A stretch of 64,000 nucleotides of DNA, from positions 124,001 to 188,000 of the forward strand of contig MU859077.1 in assembly GCA_033297205.1 (NCBI GenBank), in the 5' to 3' direction. The position numbers and the translations under genes were made by a program. A model generated the notes under the pieces. That model saw only the letters and a list, made by a program, of their open reading frames with translations, searched no databases and was not told the origin of the DNA. Within the stretch, counting starts at the first letter, position 1, and each line of letters opens with the position of its first letter. Shown piece after piece: positions 36,971 to 48,117 of the stretch. Origin of the DNA: Pseudoneurospora amorphoporcata (taxonomy: Eukaryota > Ascomycota > Sordariomycetes > Sordariales > Sordariaceae).

Positions 36971-38787
36971 TTGCATCGGTGCTTTGCCTTGGAAGAAGAA
37001 ATCGGTCTAGCAAATGTATTTCTTCTGATTGCCCTGAAGCTGAGGTGGGTTCTCTTTTCTTTCGAATCCGTCCCCTATCGTCCTTGGTTGTCCGTTACCA
37101 TTGCTTTTCCTATACATTGCTCATTGTGCCCGTTACTCTCGAGGTATGCTTCCGTCTTGCTTAGTGATGGTCCCAGGCCCGAGAGAAATATCCGTGCTTC
37201 GGATTTACCCTCCCGCTGGTGGGCCTATCTTTCCGTCAGTCTCTGCGATTACGGGCGTCTCCGAGTAACGTGAAAGGAACTCTCGTGGCTATCAGGGACA
37301 ATTTAGTGCGGCTTGGCCGGCTGGATGTGGGTTTGAGATCAGTCCCGTCAAAATCCGTGAAGGCTACCGACGAATATGTTAATGAAGACGCCATCGTTGG
37401 ACACGCCGACCAGGCTCCATGGGGATCCAGCGATGTCTTCAACGTTTCTTGATTCATTTTTCTTCGAGTGAATGTCGGGCATGTTGTCCGTGCACCGGCA
37501 CTGGTGACGAGCACAATGGACTCTCAAAGGCATCAAAACGAACCTGGTGGATAACAGGCAAACGGGGCACACCATGACAAATAAAATAGGATGTTGCTGA
37601 CGTGATGAAGGTTGCTCCAAATACTTCCAAGGGCCTCGAGAGTGGTCGAGGACCGTTCGGCAGTGTCGTGTGCGTCGAAATAAGTCGAACTTGCAACGGC
37701 AACCTTTGCCAATACGTTTGCTGCCACAGGCAAGCAGGCTGCTCGTCACTTCACACTCGTGCTTAGTGGGAAGTTGGTGAATGGTATCTGGACGCCAGGG
37801 TTTGCCGGGCGGTCTGGGCGGTCCTCGTTGTTGGGACGGGTTGGCAGGTGCCAGGAACGTCGTCGGTGGCCGTGTTCACCTATCTCGTCACTCATAGTTG
37901 AAGGCCATTGTCGCCTCACAGCACCCCCTCGCCAAACACCACCAAACTGTTTGTCGTCCCAACTCCTCGTCGCCATTCGGTACCTTGAAACCCGTTCTCG
38001 AACACGCCAATTTCACAGCTGATAAGGTTGGCGCAAGGCAGTCGCACAATTTCTGGATCCCCTTCCACAGCCCAAAAGGTGGCCGAATTCTGAGGGCAGA
38101 CTCAGAGAATTACTTGCGGGTCGGCTTTATCAGGACCTTGATCCGGAGGTATACGCTGTTATACGATCTTTTATCTTCAATCTTTCTCACGCCGTTGAGT
38201 GATTCAGTCGCGTACAGAGCAGACGAGTGCCAGTAACGAGGTCCTGGGTAAGCATCCGATCGGACCCAGCAGTTCGGACAAGATTTGTTTGTCGTCTGAT
38301 CTCGACGAGAAGGTTGAATGTGTCACGACTGCCTTGAATAAGGGTCCTGGCAATACCAGGTTTTGTTCCACCGCTTGGCTCTTCCTCCACTGCACCACTT
38401 TGCAAACGATCTTTATCCTGGGATTTTGAGGGTCGCTGCCAGAACTTCCTATAAGAGAGGAGGGGCTGCCGTCTCCTCTTCTCCTCACCCTTCGTCCCTC
38501 AGAGTCATTTTCCATCAGAGCTGATCATCTCCTCGAGCAACAGAGGGTATGTCGTCCTCTTTCCTAATTTTTTTTTGCCTTGTTCCCTCTAGCCGTCCTT
38601 CAGCGCTTTTCTTTTCCAGAGCTGACTTATTCAGAACCTATCATTGAAGCACGTCGCCGCCGACAACCATCCGTCCTTCTTTGCCCTACCACGGGTTCGC
38701 TTTCTTGCTTTAACGTTCTTGCCGCATATCACAAACTCCCCGTCTTCTAGCTGCGCTTAGAGACCTGCCCCTTCTGATCTCGACATA
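36971..38787 (+). promoter_or_regulatory. Intergenic region with 5' leader of the Myb-like gene
   Basis: 1.8 kb between two plus-strand genes. No supported coding gene. The last 300 bp are pyrimidine-rich and look like a transcribed leader with an intron (next entry). The stretch 37240-37760 carries open frames on both strands without conserved features. Confidence 0.5.
38547..38634 (+). other. Probable 5' UTR intron
   Basis: GTATGT donor at 38547, a pyrimidine tract, a GCTGAC branch site near 38621 and TTCAG acceptor ending at 38634, 88 nt, all in the leader of the gene starting at 38788. No reading frame test is possible, so this rests on splice signals only. Confidence 0.5.
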
Positions 38788-39439
38788 ATGGGCGGCAAAC
38801 AATGGTCGAAACAAGAAGAGCTCGTCTTCTGGAAGGAAGTCGTCCCGAGGTCGCCCAAGCGAGTCGGAAGGGATAGACAAAGGCACGAAATGCACTGGAG
38901 GGATTGTGCGACTTGGATGCAACATCGCATGGCCAGAGAATTCAGAGAGCCGCGACGAACCTACACTGAGCTGTGTCTTTGTGAGTCTTCATTCCTTAGT
39001 CTCAAGTCCCTTCATAAGCTGACCAGAAGCAGTTGAGCATTACTTCCAGAATGCTGAAAAGCAGAAGTTTTCTCCTCACGCCGAACTACTGGTGCGACGA
39101 TACCTGAGGCAGAGTATGTACACGATCATGCTCCTTTGTTTATACTCCTGTTCATGTTGAAGAGAAAACTAACGCAAGTTGTTCTGTCTACAGAGGCACA
39201 GGATGGCGCCAGCGACGGTCAGGACAACGTTCACGGCAACGGTGAGACCAACGAGGCGGGCGACAGCGACTTCAATCGCGACATGGAACAAGCGCCGCAA
39301 CCCCCTGAGACTTTGGGCAGCGCCAGATCCCAAATCCCCGTGACACCAGTTCGCCCCCGAAACTTGGGCACCAAGAGGACCAAGGACAGCGACCATCAAG
39401 TGGCTTCTCCCTCGTCGATGTCTCCATTCGTTCCCGGTT

Positions 39440-39472
<33 letters not shown>

Positions 39473-40368
39473 GCGATGGTTTCGCAGGCATTGGCAGCCA
39501 GGCAAGCACCCCCAGCTACACAGGATACACCGGCCACCTTCATCAACCCAAGTCCGATAGGAAGCCTCTTGGCCCCAGCGGCATGTCGACCGCTCCCACA
39601 ATGCCCATGGCGCCCATGGATGAGGTGGAGCTTCCTTCTCTCGCGGGTCTTCATGCTGTTTCGCCCTTCGGCAACGATAGTCCTGTTATCCCAGGACAAT
39701 ACTCCGAGGTAAACTCGAGTCCGCCTAGCCAGATGCCTCAACCCATGCGCCATCAGTCGGCAATTGAGAGGCAAGCTGCGAGTGCTGGCATGAGTGTCCA
39801 GGATCTCCTGAACAGCTCTCCGGCTAAACAACATCCTTTGCCCCAAGCCTACCAGGGCCCTGTTAACAACGGTTACGGCTTCCAGAGCGGCTACAGCTAC
39901 CACCCGAACTACGTTCAGGGTCTTGACCAGAGATACGGCAACGGCTACTCCCAAAACTACACATCGAACTATGGCTCGCCTTACGGTCAGGGATACAACA
40001 ATGGCGTCCAGAACTATAATCAAGGCTACGACTCAAGCCCCCAAGGGCTCAACAATGGTATCCAGAACTACAATCAGGGCTTCGACTCCAGCCCCCAAGA
40101 ATCCAGCAACGGTGCCCAGAACTATAATCAGGGCTACGACTCAAGCCCCCAATTTCCTCAGGGCCGCAACCAAGATGAGCCGTACGCTACCCGGGCTCTT
40201 TCTAGCAATGCCACCCGTTCGGCTCACGAGTCCGAGGTTCACAGCGACGAGCGCCATGGTCACAGCAGTGACAACAACTACCAAAACAGCGGTTCTCCGA
40301 CCGAGGATTACCAACAGTTACCGATTTTCAACGGCCGTGGCCCTCGGAAGTCCATGAATCGCGTCTAA
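38788..40368 (+). CDS. SANT/Myb-like fungal protein with Asn/Gln-rich repeat tail
   Basis: Three exons, 38788..38980, 39033..39113 and 39194..40368, 482 residues. The first 92 residues form a compact domain: KQWSKQEELVFWKEVVPRS, RDCATWMQHRMA and LFEHYFQNAEKQKFSP with spaced tryptophans resembling a SANT/Myb helix bundle; this assignment is by pattern only. The rest is low complexity: ten consecutive Asn (39442-39471), SP-rich stretches, Tyr/Asn/Gln/Gly-rich sequence (GYGFQSGYSYHPN) and three 18-residue repeats of QNYNQGYDSSPQ type. Such a layout fits a transcriptional regulator or condensate-forming nuclear protein. I do not recognise a named orthologue and no function is claimed. Confidence 0.75.
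39442..39471 (+). repeat. (AAC)10 microsatellite encoding poly-Asn
   Basis: Ten perfect AAC codons in frame in the Myb-like gene; likely length-polymorphic. Confidence 0.9.
40003..40164 (+). repeat. Three 54-nt tandem repeats in coding sequence
   Basis: Three in-frame units of 18 residues (GVQNYNQGYDSSPQGLNN, GIQNYNQGFDSSPQESSN, GAQNYNQGYDSSPQFPQG) in the tail of the Myb-like protein. Confidence 0.9.
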
Positions 40369-42178
40369 ACTAGGCTAGCCTCTGACAAAGGATCATGGCT
40401 TATGGCTATGACTCCAGACGTCCCACCGTGTCTCCTTAACGACATATTACTTGCTCTACCATACCCTCTTTATAGGTTGCGGGTTTCCTTTATTCGGTCT
40501 TCAGGTCGCATTCATTTTTTCCGGTCTTCAGCCTGCGAGATATACATCGTCATCAGCAAGCAAGCAACAGGACGGCCTTTCAATTTCTATGAAGAGGCTC
40601 AGCAGTGCTTTCTTTACATTCATTCATTTTGGGGTGTACATACACGATCCACCCCGCGAGCATCGATATCCAGCATATTTAGTTTTTACAGCCCTCCATT
40701 CTTCCCTGCGGTCTTTCGGCATTTCTCTTCTGCTTCGCGTTCATACCCGTCGAATCCAATCAACATTTAATCATATGTGGGTAACAAATACCACCCCTAT
40801 AGGATTTGGACGAATACAGAGCGTCTAAGCGAGCATTCAAGGAGACACGCGGAAGGAGGTCACTTATGGATACGCCCCACATAAACTCACAAGAAGAGAA
40901 GGAAGGAAGGAAGATAGGCAGAAAAAAGGCAGGAAGGAAAGAAGAGCTGCTCGAAAGAGCAGCAAAGGGATAAAGCACCATGAATTGAAGAAAATCTACA
41001 AAACCCTCAACAAAAAAAACAGGACACAAAAAGGATTTCTTGGAAGGGCAAAAAGAGGAATACACATAGACAGTATACGAAGTCTTGAATCCGGTTGCAT
41101 CAATGCTGCCCAGCCTTTCTCTCGGACACTATCCCGCAATAACGGATGGCCTAGCCAACATCAACAAACAACAATCCTCTATATGCTCAACACTTTCGGG
41201 TTCACATCATCGCCGCCTACGGTCCCAGCCCATCCCGGACGTTTCCGCCCTGATTTCTGTTCATGAGACGGAGGGAATAATACGAATGATGGAGAAAAAG
41301 ATGTGATGTGGAGGACAGACGCGTACTGGGATTGCCTTTCGGTGTCCCGGTCATAATGTTATCCTCTACAAACATATTTTCAAGTCACAGTCTGTTGTTC
41401 GGGAGGATTTGCGATCTTGAGGAGGAGGAGGCGGATAATGATGGTGACGGCAAGGATTCTTTCCATGCGAATTGAGGGCGAGCAAAACTCGGGGACGTAC
41501 CTTAGATATCAATGATAGGAAGCACTAAGATTGAGGATTGATTTCATGTTGAGACTGGCTGAATGCTCTGTGAAATGCGTGAGAGTCGGAGTGATCAAGA
41601 GACGCTTAGGTATGCAGAGCCAAATGTTTGGTGTGTTTTTTGTGTGGCATGCCTAGTTTGACTTGAAGGAAAAGGTCACCAGAATATGCCACTGTTGCCA
41701 GATGATCCTACATTGTGAGTCCAGGGAAAGAACATTGTTCGTAATACAAGGCGACCGGCAGGCACCTTGCGGAAGCGGAAGGATGAGGTGTCATTGAAGG
41801 CGGGGACGAAGTGACAACGGCAAGAGTAAACCGAACCCGCGGACAACTTGAGGAAACTACAATGAAGCAACATACACGTCGGATGCAAACTCTGCACTTT
41901 CTCAGATGTGAAACCATTTTCTCTCATATTCTTCCTCTTTCTGGTTTCGTTCCTCTGTATTCTTCCCCAGCTTGTGGTCCAAACGTTTCTCATTGGTTAT
42001 CTCCCAATACCCCCACATATTACAACTACCGCCGAGGAGCAACTATTCTCACTGAACATCAAACCACGATCCAACCAACATCTTTTCATTCTATCAATAT
42101 TCACGAATTATCACTTTTTACGATCCCAACTACTTATTGCTTGAAACACACGTTCAGTCTATCTGAAAAGACACTACA
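40369..42178. other. Intergenic region, 3' flank of Myb-like gene and CutC promoter
   Basis: 1.8 kb. Contains AGGAAGG-type purine repeats near 40898-40945 and A/T-rich flanks. Several open frames of 70-136 codons overlap one another on different frames with no conserved features; none supported. Confidence 0.55.
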
Positions 42179-43265
42179 ATGCCCTTCCAACTCGAGATCC
42201 CAATCTTTACAGCCGATATAGAAGAGCACGATTACCGTTCCTTTGGACAAGCGGCATGGAGCGAGCTCATAGACATTTGCGAAGGGATTGATGTTGCCAG
42301 AGCACAACGGATCCGGTTGGAACTAAACGCCGTTGGTTCTTATGGTAAGCCATCCATCATCGGCATTATCATCCTGTTCAGGTCACCAAGGCGGCAGTTA
42401 GATGGAGGGTAAGCATGAGGGCTTCAGTCAGACTACCTAACTTATTTCAAACATAGGAGCCGGTGGCTTAACCCCCAACGTCGAAAACACGATTAACTTC
42501 CTCCATTACCTACGAAAATCGAAGAGACTCAAAGAAGACCAGCAACCAGCCATACGCATCATGATCCGGCCCCGGGCCTCGAGGCCGGACCACGGATCCG
42601 GCTTCCAGATGCCAGAAATTCAGGATTTCCAGTACTCACATGACGAACTGCTCGCAATGTTGCAATCAATCGAAGACTTCAAGGGAATGGGCCAAGATCT
42701 CTTCAGCCCGGAGCGCGGCGACGGGTTCGTTTTTGGAGTCCAGAGACGCTGCAAGGATCGCTTGCACGGGCTGGCGTTGGATGTTGAGGCCAACAAAAAG
42801 TTGATAAACGCTGCCCATCCTTTTCCGTGTTTCTTGCACCGCGCCTTTGATGCCGTGCTCTCAACACGACAGGACCCGGATATTTACGGCGCCCCCGAAA
42901 ATGAGGTACCACCGTGCTCGGTCGAGGACCTTGTAGCTGCGGTCAAAGGGCTCGGCTTCAAGGGCGTGTTGACGTCCGGAGGATGGGGAGATGCGACTGG
43001 CAACCTGAAAACTCTGAAGGAGCTTGGACGAGCGGCGCTGAAGGACAAGGACGAAGACAGATTTGAATTGATCGTTGGCGGTGGTATTCGGAGTGACAGG
43101 GTGTGGGATATATGCCTTGCGATGAAGGATGTGGCGCAGCATCGGGATTTTTGGCTTCACTCTTCGTGCTTTGGCATCCATGGAAGATTCAGTGAGATGC
43201 AAGCACGGAATATGTTGAGGGCAATGAGGAAGGTGGACGCGGAGTTTGTTATAGACATGCCTTAG
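42179..43265 (+). CDS. CutC family protein (copper homeostasis)
   Basis: Two exons, 42179..42344 and 42457..43265, joined in LNAVGSYG-AGGLTPN; 324 residues. The TIM-barrel family signatures are present: RIRLELNAVGSYGAGGLTPN (the RIELC..L..GGLTPS motif), IMIRPRAS, DLFSPERGDGFVFGVQ, FPCFLHRAFDA (FHRAFD), KGVLTSGG and LIVGGGIRSD. CutC proteins are cytosolic and linked to copper tolerance, though copper binding is not settled for the family. Between IMIRPR and the following YSHDEL strand there is an insertion of about 15 residues compared with the bacterial form (IMIRPRGGDF-YS). The start is the first ATG of the frame. Confidence 0.88.
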
Positions 43266-43728
43266 TAGGAGATGTATCTCTGATCTCAGTGTAAGAGGCT
43301 TGATCGGTGTCGACGACCGTGTCATGCGGAAAGGAGGTCATTGGAAAGGGAACAAATAACAATTACAGTATGTTCGCGTGTCATTCCATAGTTTGTATAC
43401 AACAGCGCAGCGGCTAGTCTGAGAAAAGAGTGTCTCCAGAGTTGGGGATGTCAATTGGCTTCCTGAAGGATTATTGTGAGAAGACAAACAACAAACAGTG
43501 AAGATGCACGTTGTGCAGTCAGTTGATGGTAATTTAATGGTAATTTAAAAGAAAAAAAAAAAAAAAAAAAAAAAAAGGTACCGCAAAGAGAGCGATTGAT
43601 ACAAAAGAAACACACTCTAAGCAGTTTGTTGATGCGGTTGTTAGATGTTTGTGACGAAAGTCAAGATAGGAAACCAAAAAGTAAAGAAAAAGTAAAAAAA
43701 GATGAAGATTTTGGGGGGAAAAAGGAAG
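43266..43728. other. Intergenic region with a poly-A tract
   Basis: Holds 25 consecutive A at 43552-43576 preceded by duplicated ATGGTAATTTAA units (43526-43549). AAAAA at 43719-43723 is a TTTTT pol III terminator on the minus strand for the neighbouring tRNA. Confidence 0.7.
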
Positions 43729-43802
43729 CTCCCTCGGTAAGGATCGAACTTACAGCCTCCAGATTAACAGTCTGACGCGCTAGCCAATTGCGCCACGAGG
43801 GA
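43729..43802 (-). tRNA. tRNA-Asn (anticodon GUU)
   Basis: 74 nt on the minus strand. Acceptor stem TCCCTCG pairs with CGAGGGA, discriminator G. D arm TGGCGCAATTGGCTAGCGCG, anticodon loop CTGTTAA with GTT, variable AGGCT-type region, and T arm with the TTCGATC loop. No intron and no encoded CCA, as expected for a nuclear eukaryotic tRNA. A T5 run follows 5 nt after the 3' end as the pol III terminator. Confidence 0.96.
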
Positions 43803-44433
43803 TCTTAGGTTGGTTGTTGTAAACTCGCTAAAATGCAACACTTATATGCATCTCCAGAAATTTTGTCTTGGCGCCCCATCATCCAACAACACTACAAGGC
43901 CCAAACATTCGTCCACATTCCAACATCTTCAAGAATACAACGTCAATGACATGGCCGAGCATTGCGTTCAAGGATCCCGTAACGAAAAAGAAAATTTACA
44001 CAACAGCGTGGGGGTGGTAGTCACTTTCGAAATGACATGGGAGATACGTATGCGAAGGATGTTCCCGGGTAGCGTCCGTGGGCATCGGCCAATCACTTTC
44101 CCCAATTCCACCACGTTCGTATCGTCGGCTCGACCTCTGGAGTTCCCGCTCACGACGCACATGGCATCATCCCCAGCTTTTGGTTTGCGGTAGCCGGTAG
44201 GATTCTATGCGACCGCATCAGGGCCGGATGCCAACCGCGCTCGGGGATACCTTGCTTGATGCGGTTACGATCAAACTTGTCGTACCTGGTTTTAACCCGA
44301 TGCAGAAGCCAGGCACTCCGGCAACATATGTTGGTTGTCGATGGTGTCGTCAAGTTGTAATGCATCCCGGACCAACATGGTAACATCACGGACGGCAGCA
44401 CCAATGAAACGGGAAAGAACGTGGAGAGATCGA

Positions 44434-44439
44434 CACGTG
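44434..44439 (+). promoter_or_regulatory. CACGTG box, candidate NUC-1/Pho4 site 1
   Basis: Perfect palindromic CACGTG 264 bp before the phosphatase ATG. Function inferred from the downstream gene and known NUC-1 specificity. Confidence 0.55.
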
Positions 44440-44502
44440 CTGGGGAGACCGCCTGTCCGACGACGTTCATGGCCCGAGTTCGAGTAGTGCCGGATACCGA
44501 AG

Positions 44503-44508
44503 CACGTG
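44503..44508 (+). promoter_or_regulatory. CACGTG box, candidate NUC-1/Pho4 site 2
   Basis: Second perfect CACGTG, 195 bp before the ATG and about 90 bp before the TATATAT box. Confidence 0.55.
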
Positions 44509-44592
44509 TGCATGATGCCAGTACCTGCGTGGGAAACGCATCTTCCTGCCAGGGCAATGGGACGCCCTCGCCTTATGTCCGGAATTTGGGGG

Positions 44593-44599
44593 TATATAT
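44593..44599 (+). promoter_or_regulatory. TATA box
   Basis: TATATAT about 100 bp before the phosphatase start codon, a plausible distance for a TATA-driven regulated fungal promoter. Confidence 0.55.
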
Positions 44600-44697
44600 G
44601 AGCAGACGATCGCCGTCTGGACATCAACCACCACCACCACCACCACCACCACCACCAGACACTCATCACCCTCACCCCCTCGGCTCGTGCTGGCATC

Positions 44698-47037
44698 ATG
44701 GTCTCCAGCATGTGCAGGCTAAGCGGCGTCCTCGCCCTGCTGGCCACTTCGCTCTCAGTCGTCTCTGTCAATGGCCAGACCTTCCAACGGCTCGGCTCCT
44801 GCCCAACCCTGGGTTGCATCCTCCCGCCCGACCAGCAAGACTTCCTGCCCGGACAGCAGTTCGACATCCGCTTCGAGGTCCACGCTCCCAAGAACGGATC
44901 CGAGGCCTTCAACGACGGAGTGCCCGATGAGAAGTTCACCGTCACCATTGCCAAGGACGGCGGGAAGCCCAAGAGCATCGCCTCTTTCTTTGACGTGAAG
45001 GAAGAACCTTCGCTCGAGAAATGGACGTTTTCTTGGTATGAGGATCTGTTCGCTCAGGATGCGAACACTCCGTCCGTTGTCAATGTTGCGTCCAAGATCT
45101 ATCGGAGAGTTGCGCTGTATGAGCCCGGTACTTATACGGTTACCTTGAACTATTATTCGGGCAAGACCACAACGGCTACGTGGGTTGTCAGGCCGCTGGC
45201 GACCAAGAAGAAGGCGAAGAATGTCATTCTTTTCATTGGTATGTTGTATTTGCTTCCCTACGAGAGTTACTTCACACATTGGACTTCAGCTGATTGTTTG
45301 ATTTCGGTTTGCAGGTGACGGTATGACCACCAACATGATTACCGCTGCTCGGCTGCTCGCCCACAAGTCCATCAACGGCAAGTACCAGAGTACTTTGCAG
45401 CTTGACAAGTTCCCGACTTTGGGTCATCAGATGGTTAGTGTTGAGACCCAGTTCATTGCTGTTTCGTTACCTAACGAATAGCTTCACAGACGCACTCCAT
45501 CGACTCGTTCATTACCGACAGCGCAAACTCGGCTTCTGCTCTGTATACAGGACATAAGACCACCGTCAACGCTATGGGGTAAGTTCGCAAAGTCATTTTG
45601 ATGGAACATACCTTGGACCATGCTGACAACATTTATAGTGTCTACGTTGACTCCTCCGCCGACCCCTTCGACGATCCCAAGGTCGAGACAGTCATTGAGC
45701 TTCTCAAGCGTATCTGGGTACGTCACGGGCAACATCGCCACCGTTTGAATATTATCTGCTGACACCAATACTTCTAGGGTTCCGCCTGGGGCGCTGTCAC
45801 CACTGCCTTCATCGCCGACGCCACCCCTATTGCCCTCACAGCCCACACGCGCACCCGATATGAATATGGCCCTCTCATCGAACAAGCTCTCAACGGGTTT
45901 TCCAACACTTCGTGGACAAAGATGGACGGCCCAGACGTGTACTTCGGTGGTGGTGCCGAGCAGTTCCTTCCCGGCGCTGGCTCCTACCAAGGCAAGGACT
46001 ACTACGCCGAGTTCGCCAAGAAGGGATACTCGGTCAGCCTCAACAAGACCTCCCTTGACGCTCTCCCCAACGACAAGAGAGCCCTCGGTATCTTCTGCAA
46101 GTCCAACCTGCCCGTCTGGCTCGACCGCAACATCTTCCCCGAAAACACCCTGAAGCTCAAGAACGACCCCTCCGGCGCCTCCGGCCCAGCCAAGGATATC
46201 CCCGGCCAGAAGGAAATGACCCTCAAGGCCATCGACATCCTGCACGAGCGCGGCGGCAAGGACGGCTTCTTCCTCATGTCCGAAGCGGCCTCCATCGACA
46301 AGCAGATGCACGCGCTCGACTACGAGCGCGCGCTCGGCGACCTTTTGGAGCTTGACGACACCGTGCGTGCCACCATCCAGAAACTCTCAGACTTGGGAGA
46401 GCTCGACAACACCCTCATCGTCGTTACCGCCGACCACGGCCACGGCTTCGACGTCTTCGGCGGCGCCGACACCAAGTACATGGCCGCCCAGCACGACAAG
46501 GACGACCGCCACAAGCGCTCCGCCATCGGCGTGTACAAGGAGGCCGGCCTCTCGCAGTACACGGTCGAGCAACCGGGTGTCAGCTACAACACGGGCCCCA
46601 ACTTCCCCGTCAACTGGGACCCGCGCTACGTGATTGCTGCGGGAGCCGGTGCCGCGCCTGACCATCGCGAGCAGTACGGTGTTGGCAAGGACGGCCCGCG
46701 CAAGCCTGCTGTGACTCTGCCGGGTGTGGGAGCGTCTGATTATTATGTTAATCCCGCGGATAGGCCGGGCGGGTTTGTTGTCAACGGCACGCTGCCTACG
46801 AATGAGAGCCAGGGCGTCCACTCGCTTACGGACGTGCCCGTGTTTGCGCAGGGCCCCTGCTCGAGTAACTTTGGGGGCGTTTACAGCAACACGGATGTAT
46901 TCTTCAAGATTGCGGAGTGCCTTGGATTGGGACATCCCACCAACAAGACTATTAGTGATGGCGGGAAGGGGAACGGTAACGGGAACGGTAACGGTAACGG
47001 GAACGGTAACGGGAAGGGGAACGGGAAGTCGGATTGA
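44698..47037 (+). CDS. Secreted alkaline phosphatase
   Basis: Five exons: 44698..45238, 45315..45433, 45490..45578, 45639..45717 and 45778..47037; all phases match, 695 residues. A signal peptide (MVSSMCRLSGVLALLATSLS, likely cut near VNG-Q) begins the protein; a second ATG at 44710 is possible. Residues about 28-175 form a beta-rich N-terminal domain (PDQQDFLPGQQFDIRFEVHAP). The phosphatase domain has the metal Asp in NVILFIGDGMTT, the nucleophile Ser in ITDSANSASALYTG, SEAASIDKQMHALD (Glu, Asp, His ligands), TADHGHG, and a late His in GVHSLTDVP. The C-terminus is a Gly-Asn repeat followed by KGNGKSD. It hydrolyses phosphomonoesters outside the cell or at the wall. Two CACGTG boxes upstream point to phosphate control. 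It may correspond to a known repressible enzyme, but I cannot assign pho-2 safely. Confidence 0.9.
46968..47016 (+). repeat. Gly-Asn codon repeat
   Basis: In-frame alternation of GG[GT] and AAC codons (ggtaacgggaac units) encoding about eight Gly-Asn pairs in the phosphatase tail. Confidence 0.85.
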
Positions 47038-47144
47038 GAAGTATTGGTACCTACCCTACTGTAGATAGATGCAGCTAAAACAAGGAAGTCCAGTTAAGAT
47101 GTAATTAGGTAATAGAGACATACAATCTACCTGATCCTCGCGGC

Positions 47145-48117
47145 TCAGAAGGTAGGAGATGGGAAATGAGAGATTGAGTGGGAGAGGAGTTGGGGGTATT
47201 GGTATCCTCCTTCTCCTCCTTCTCCTCCTCCTCCATACTCCCTCTCCCGTTCCCTCTCCCTCTTAAACGCTCTCCAAACCTCATCCCACTCCACCGCCTT
47301 CCTCGCCCTTTTCCCCCCAGCATCCTGATCCGAGCCGCCGCCAATTTGATCCTTTCCGTCAATCAACCACACACCCTCCTTCCCACAAGGCAGATTCCCA
47401 AACCCAAAATACTCCGTCGAGCCATCCCACGCCGCGATACCATCGCCACAAACGCAAAAAACCTCCTTCAGGCTTGGGAGCCGCCTAAGACCGCTTTTGA
47501 TCTCCCATCTGTCGACGTACTCGTCCCCGAAAGTGCGGGTGAACTTGAGGCGGGTGACTCTTGAGGCGAGGGGGGCCGTGGGGGAGCGAGCGCCAGAGGG
47601 GTGGAAGGGGCGGGAAGAAGAGAGGAGGGAAGCGAGGTAGGAGTAGCGGGAGAGGTCTGAGGAAGAGGAAGAAGTCGTGGAAGAAGGTGGTGCCGATGTC
47701 GAGGGTGTCGAGAGGGAGGTGGAGGTAGATGTAGCGGCGATGATGGTGGTTTTTCTTCAGGGGAGATGGTTCTGGGGCTTCGTCATAATTTGGATTGTTG
47801 AGATGAGGAGGAGGAGCGCATGCGGAAGTTGGCGGAACCAAGTCGCAGAAGACTTGCTCGTGCAATTCACGACGCCCCTCTCCCGACGAAAGGTGGTTGC
47901 GGGCTTCGCGGCAGGCTTGCAGAGTTGCTGGTCGTGGAGTGGATGAGCGGAGCTGTACGACGTTGTTTGGAGTGCCATTGATGGTATCAATTCTGAAGCC
48001 CATCGTTCTTTCTGGGTTTGCAATGCGGAAATCAACGGTGCGTGGCTCGACTGTTAATCCCCAGATTCGGAGACGAAGCTCGGGTGGTAAACGGGGGAAG
48101 GGGTGGAATGTGGTCAT
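47145..48117 (-). pseudogene. 2EXR-domain gene with a frame break
   Basis: A 2EXR (F-box-like) protein on the minus strand: FPRLPPELRLRIWGLTVEPRTVDFRI, ATLQACREARNH and RRYIYLHLPLDTLDIG are typical of this fungal family. This frame runs from the ATG at 48117. Around 47660-47700 the family-like sequence moves to the next frame (+1), where LSRYSYLASLLSS, SRVTRLKFTRTFGDEYVDRWEI and FCVCGDGIAAWDGS continue to a TGA at 47145. No GT-AG intron fits between: the 47700-47800 stretch has no GT on this strand. Joined, the product would be about 323 residues. Either a real disruption or a one-base sequence error. 2EXR proteins expand in fungi and have no defined function. Confidence 0.65.

Larger units (their letters stand above)
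43803..44697 (+). promoter_or_regulatory. Promoter region of the alkaline phosphatase gene
   Basis: Contains two perfect CACGTG boxes (44434-44439 and 44503-44508), a TATATAT box at 44593-44599, and a CCA triplet run at about 44628-44656 in the presumed leader, in that order before the ATG at 44698. CACGTG is the binding core of the Neurospora phosphate regulator NUC-1 and yeast Pho4, so phosphate-starvation control is likely. No coding gene is supported in the rest of the interval. Confidence 0.65.

Noticed and set aside
39169..40023. 284-codon minus-strand frame opposite the Myb-like gene
   Set aside because: Val-rich product created by AAC and related codons read in reverse (for example a poly-Val run).
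43552..43576. Poly-A tract as the tail of a retroposed copy
   Set aside because: No upstream sequence resembling a processed gene and no target-site duplication found; a simple homopolymer next to a tRNA is enough.
47655..47800. Intron bridging the two frames of the 2EXR gene
   Set aside because: No GT donor on the coding strand in this stretch; a GC-AG intron would be about 37 nt and lacks GCAAGT.
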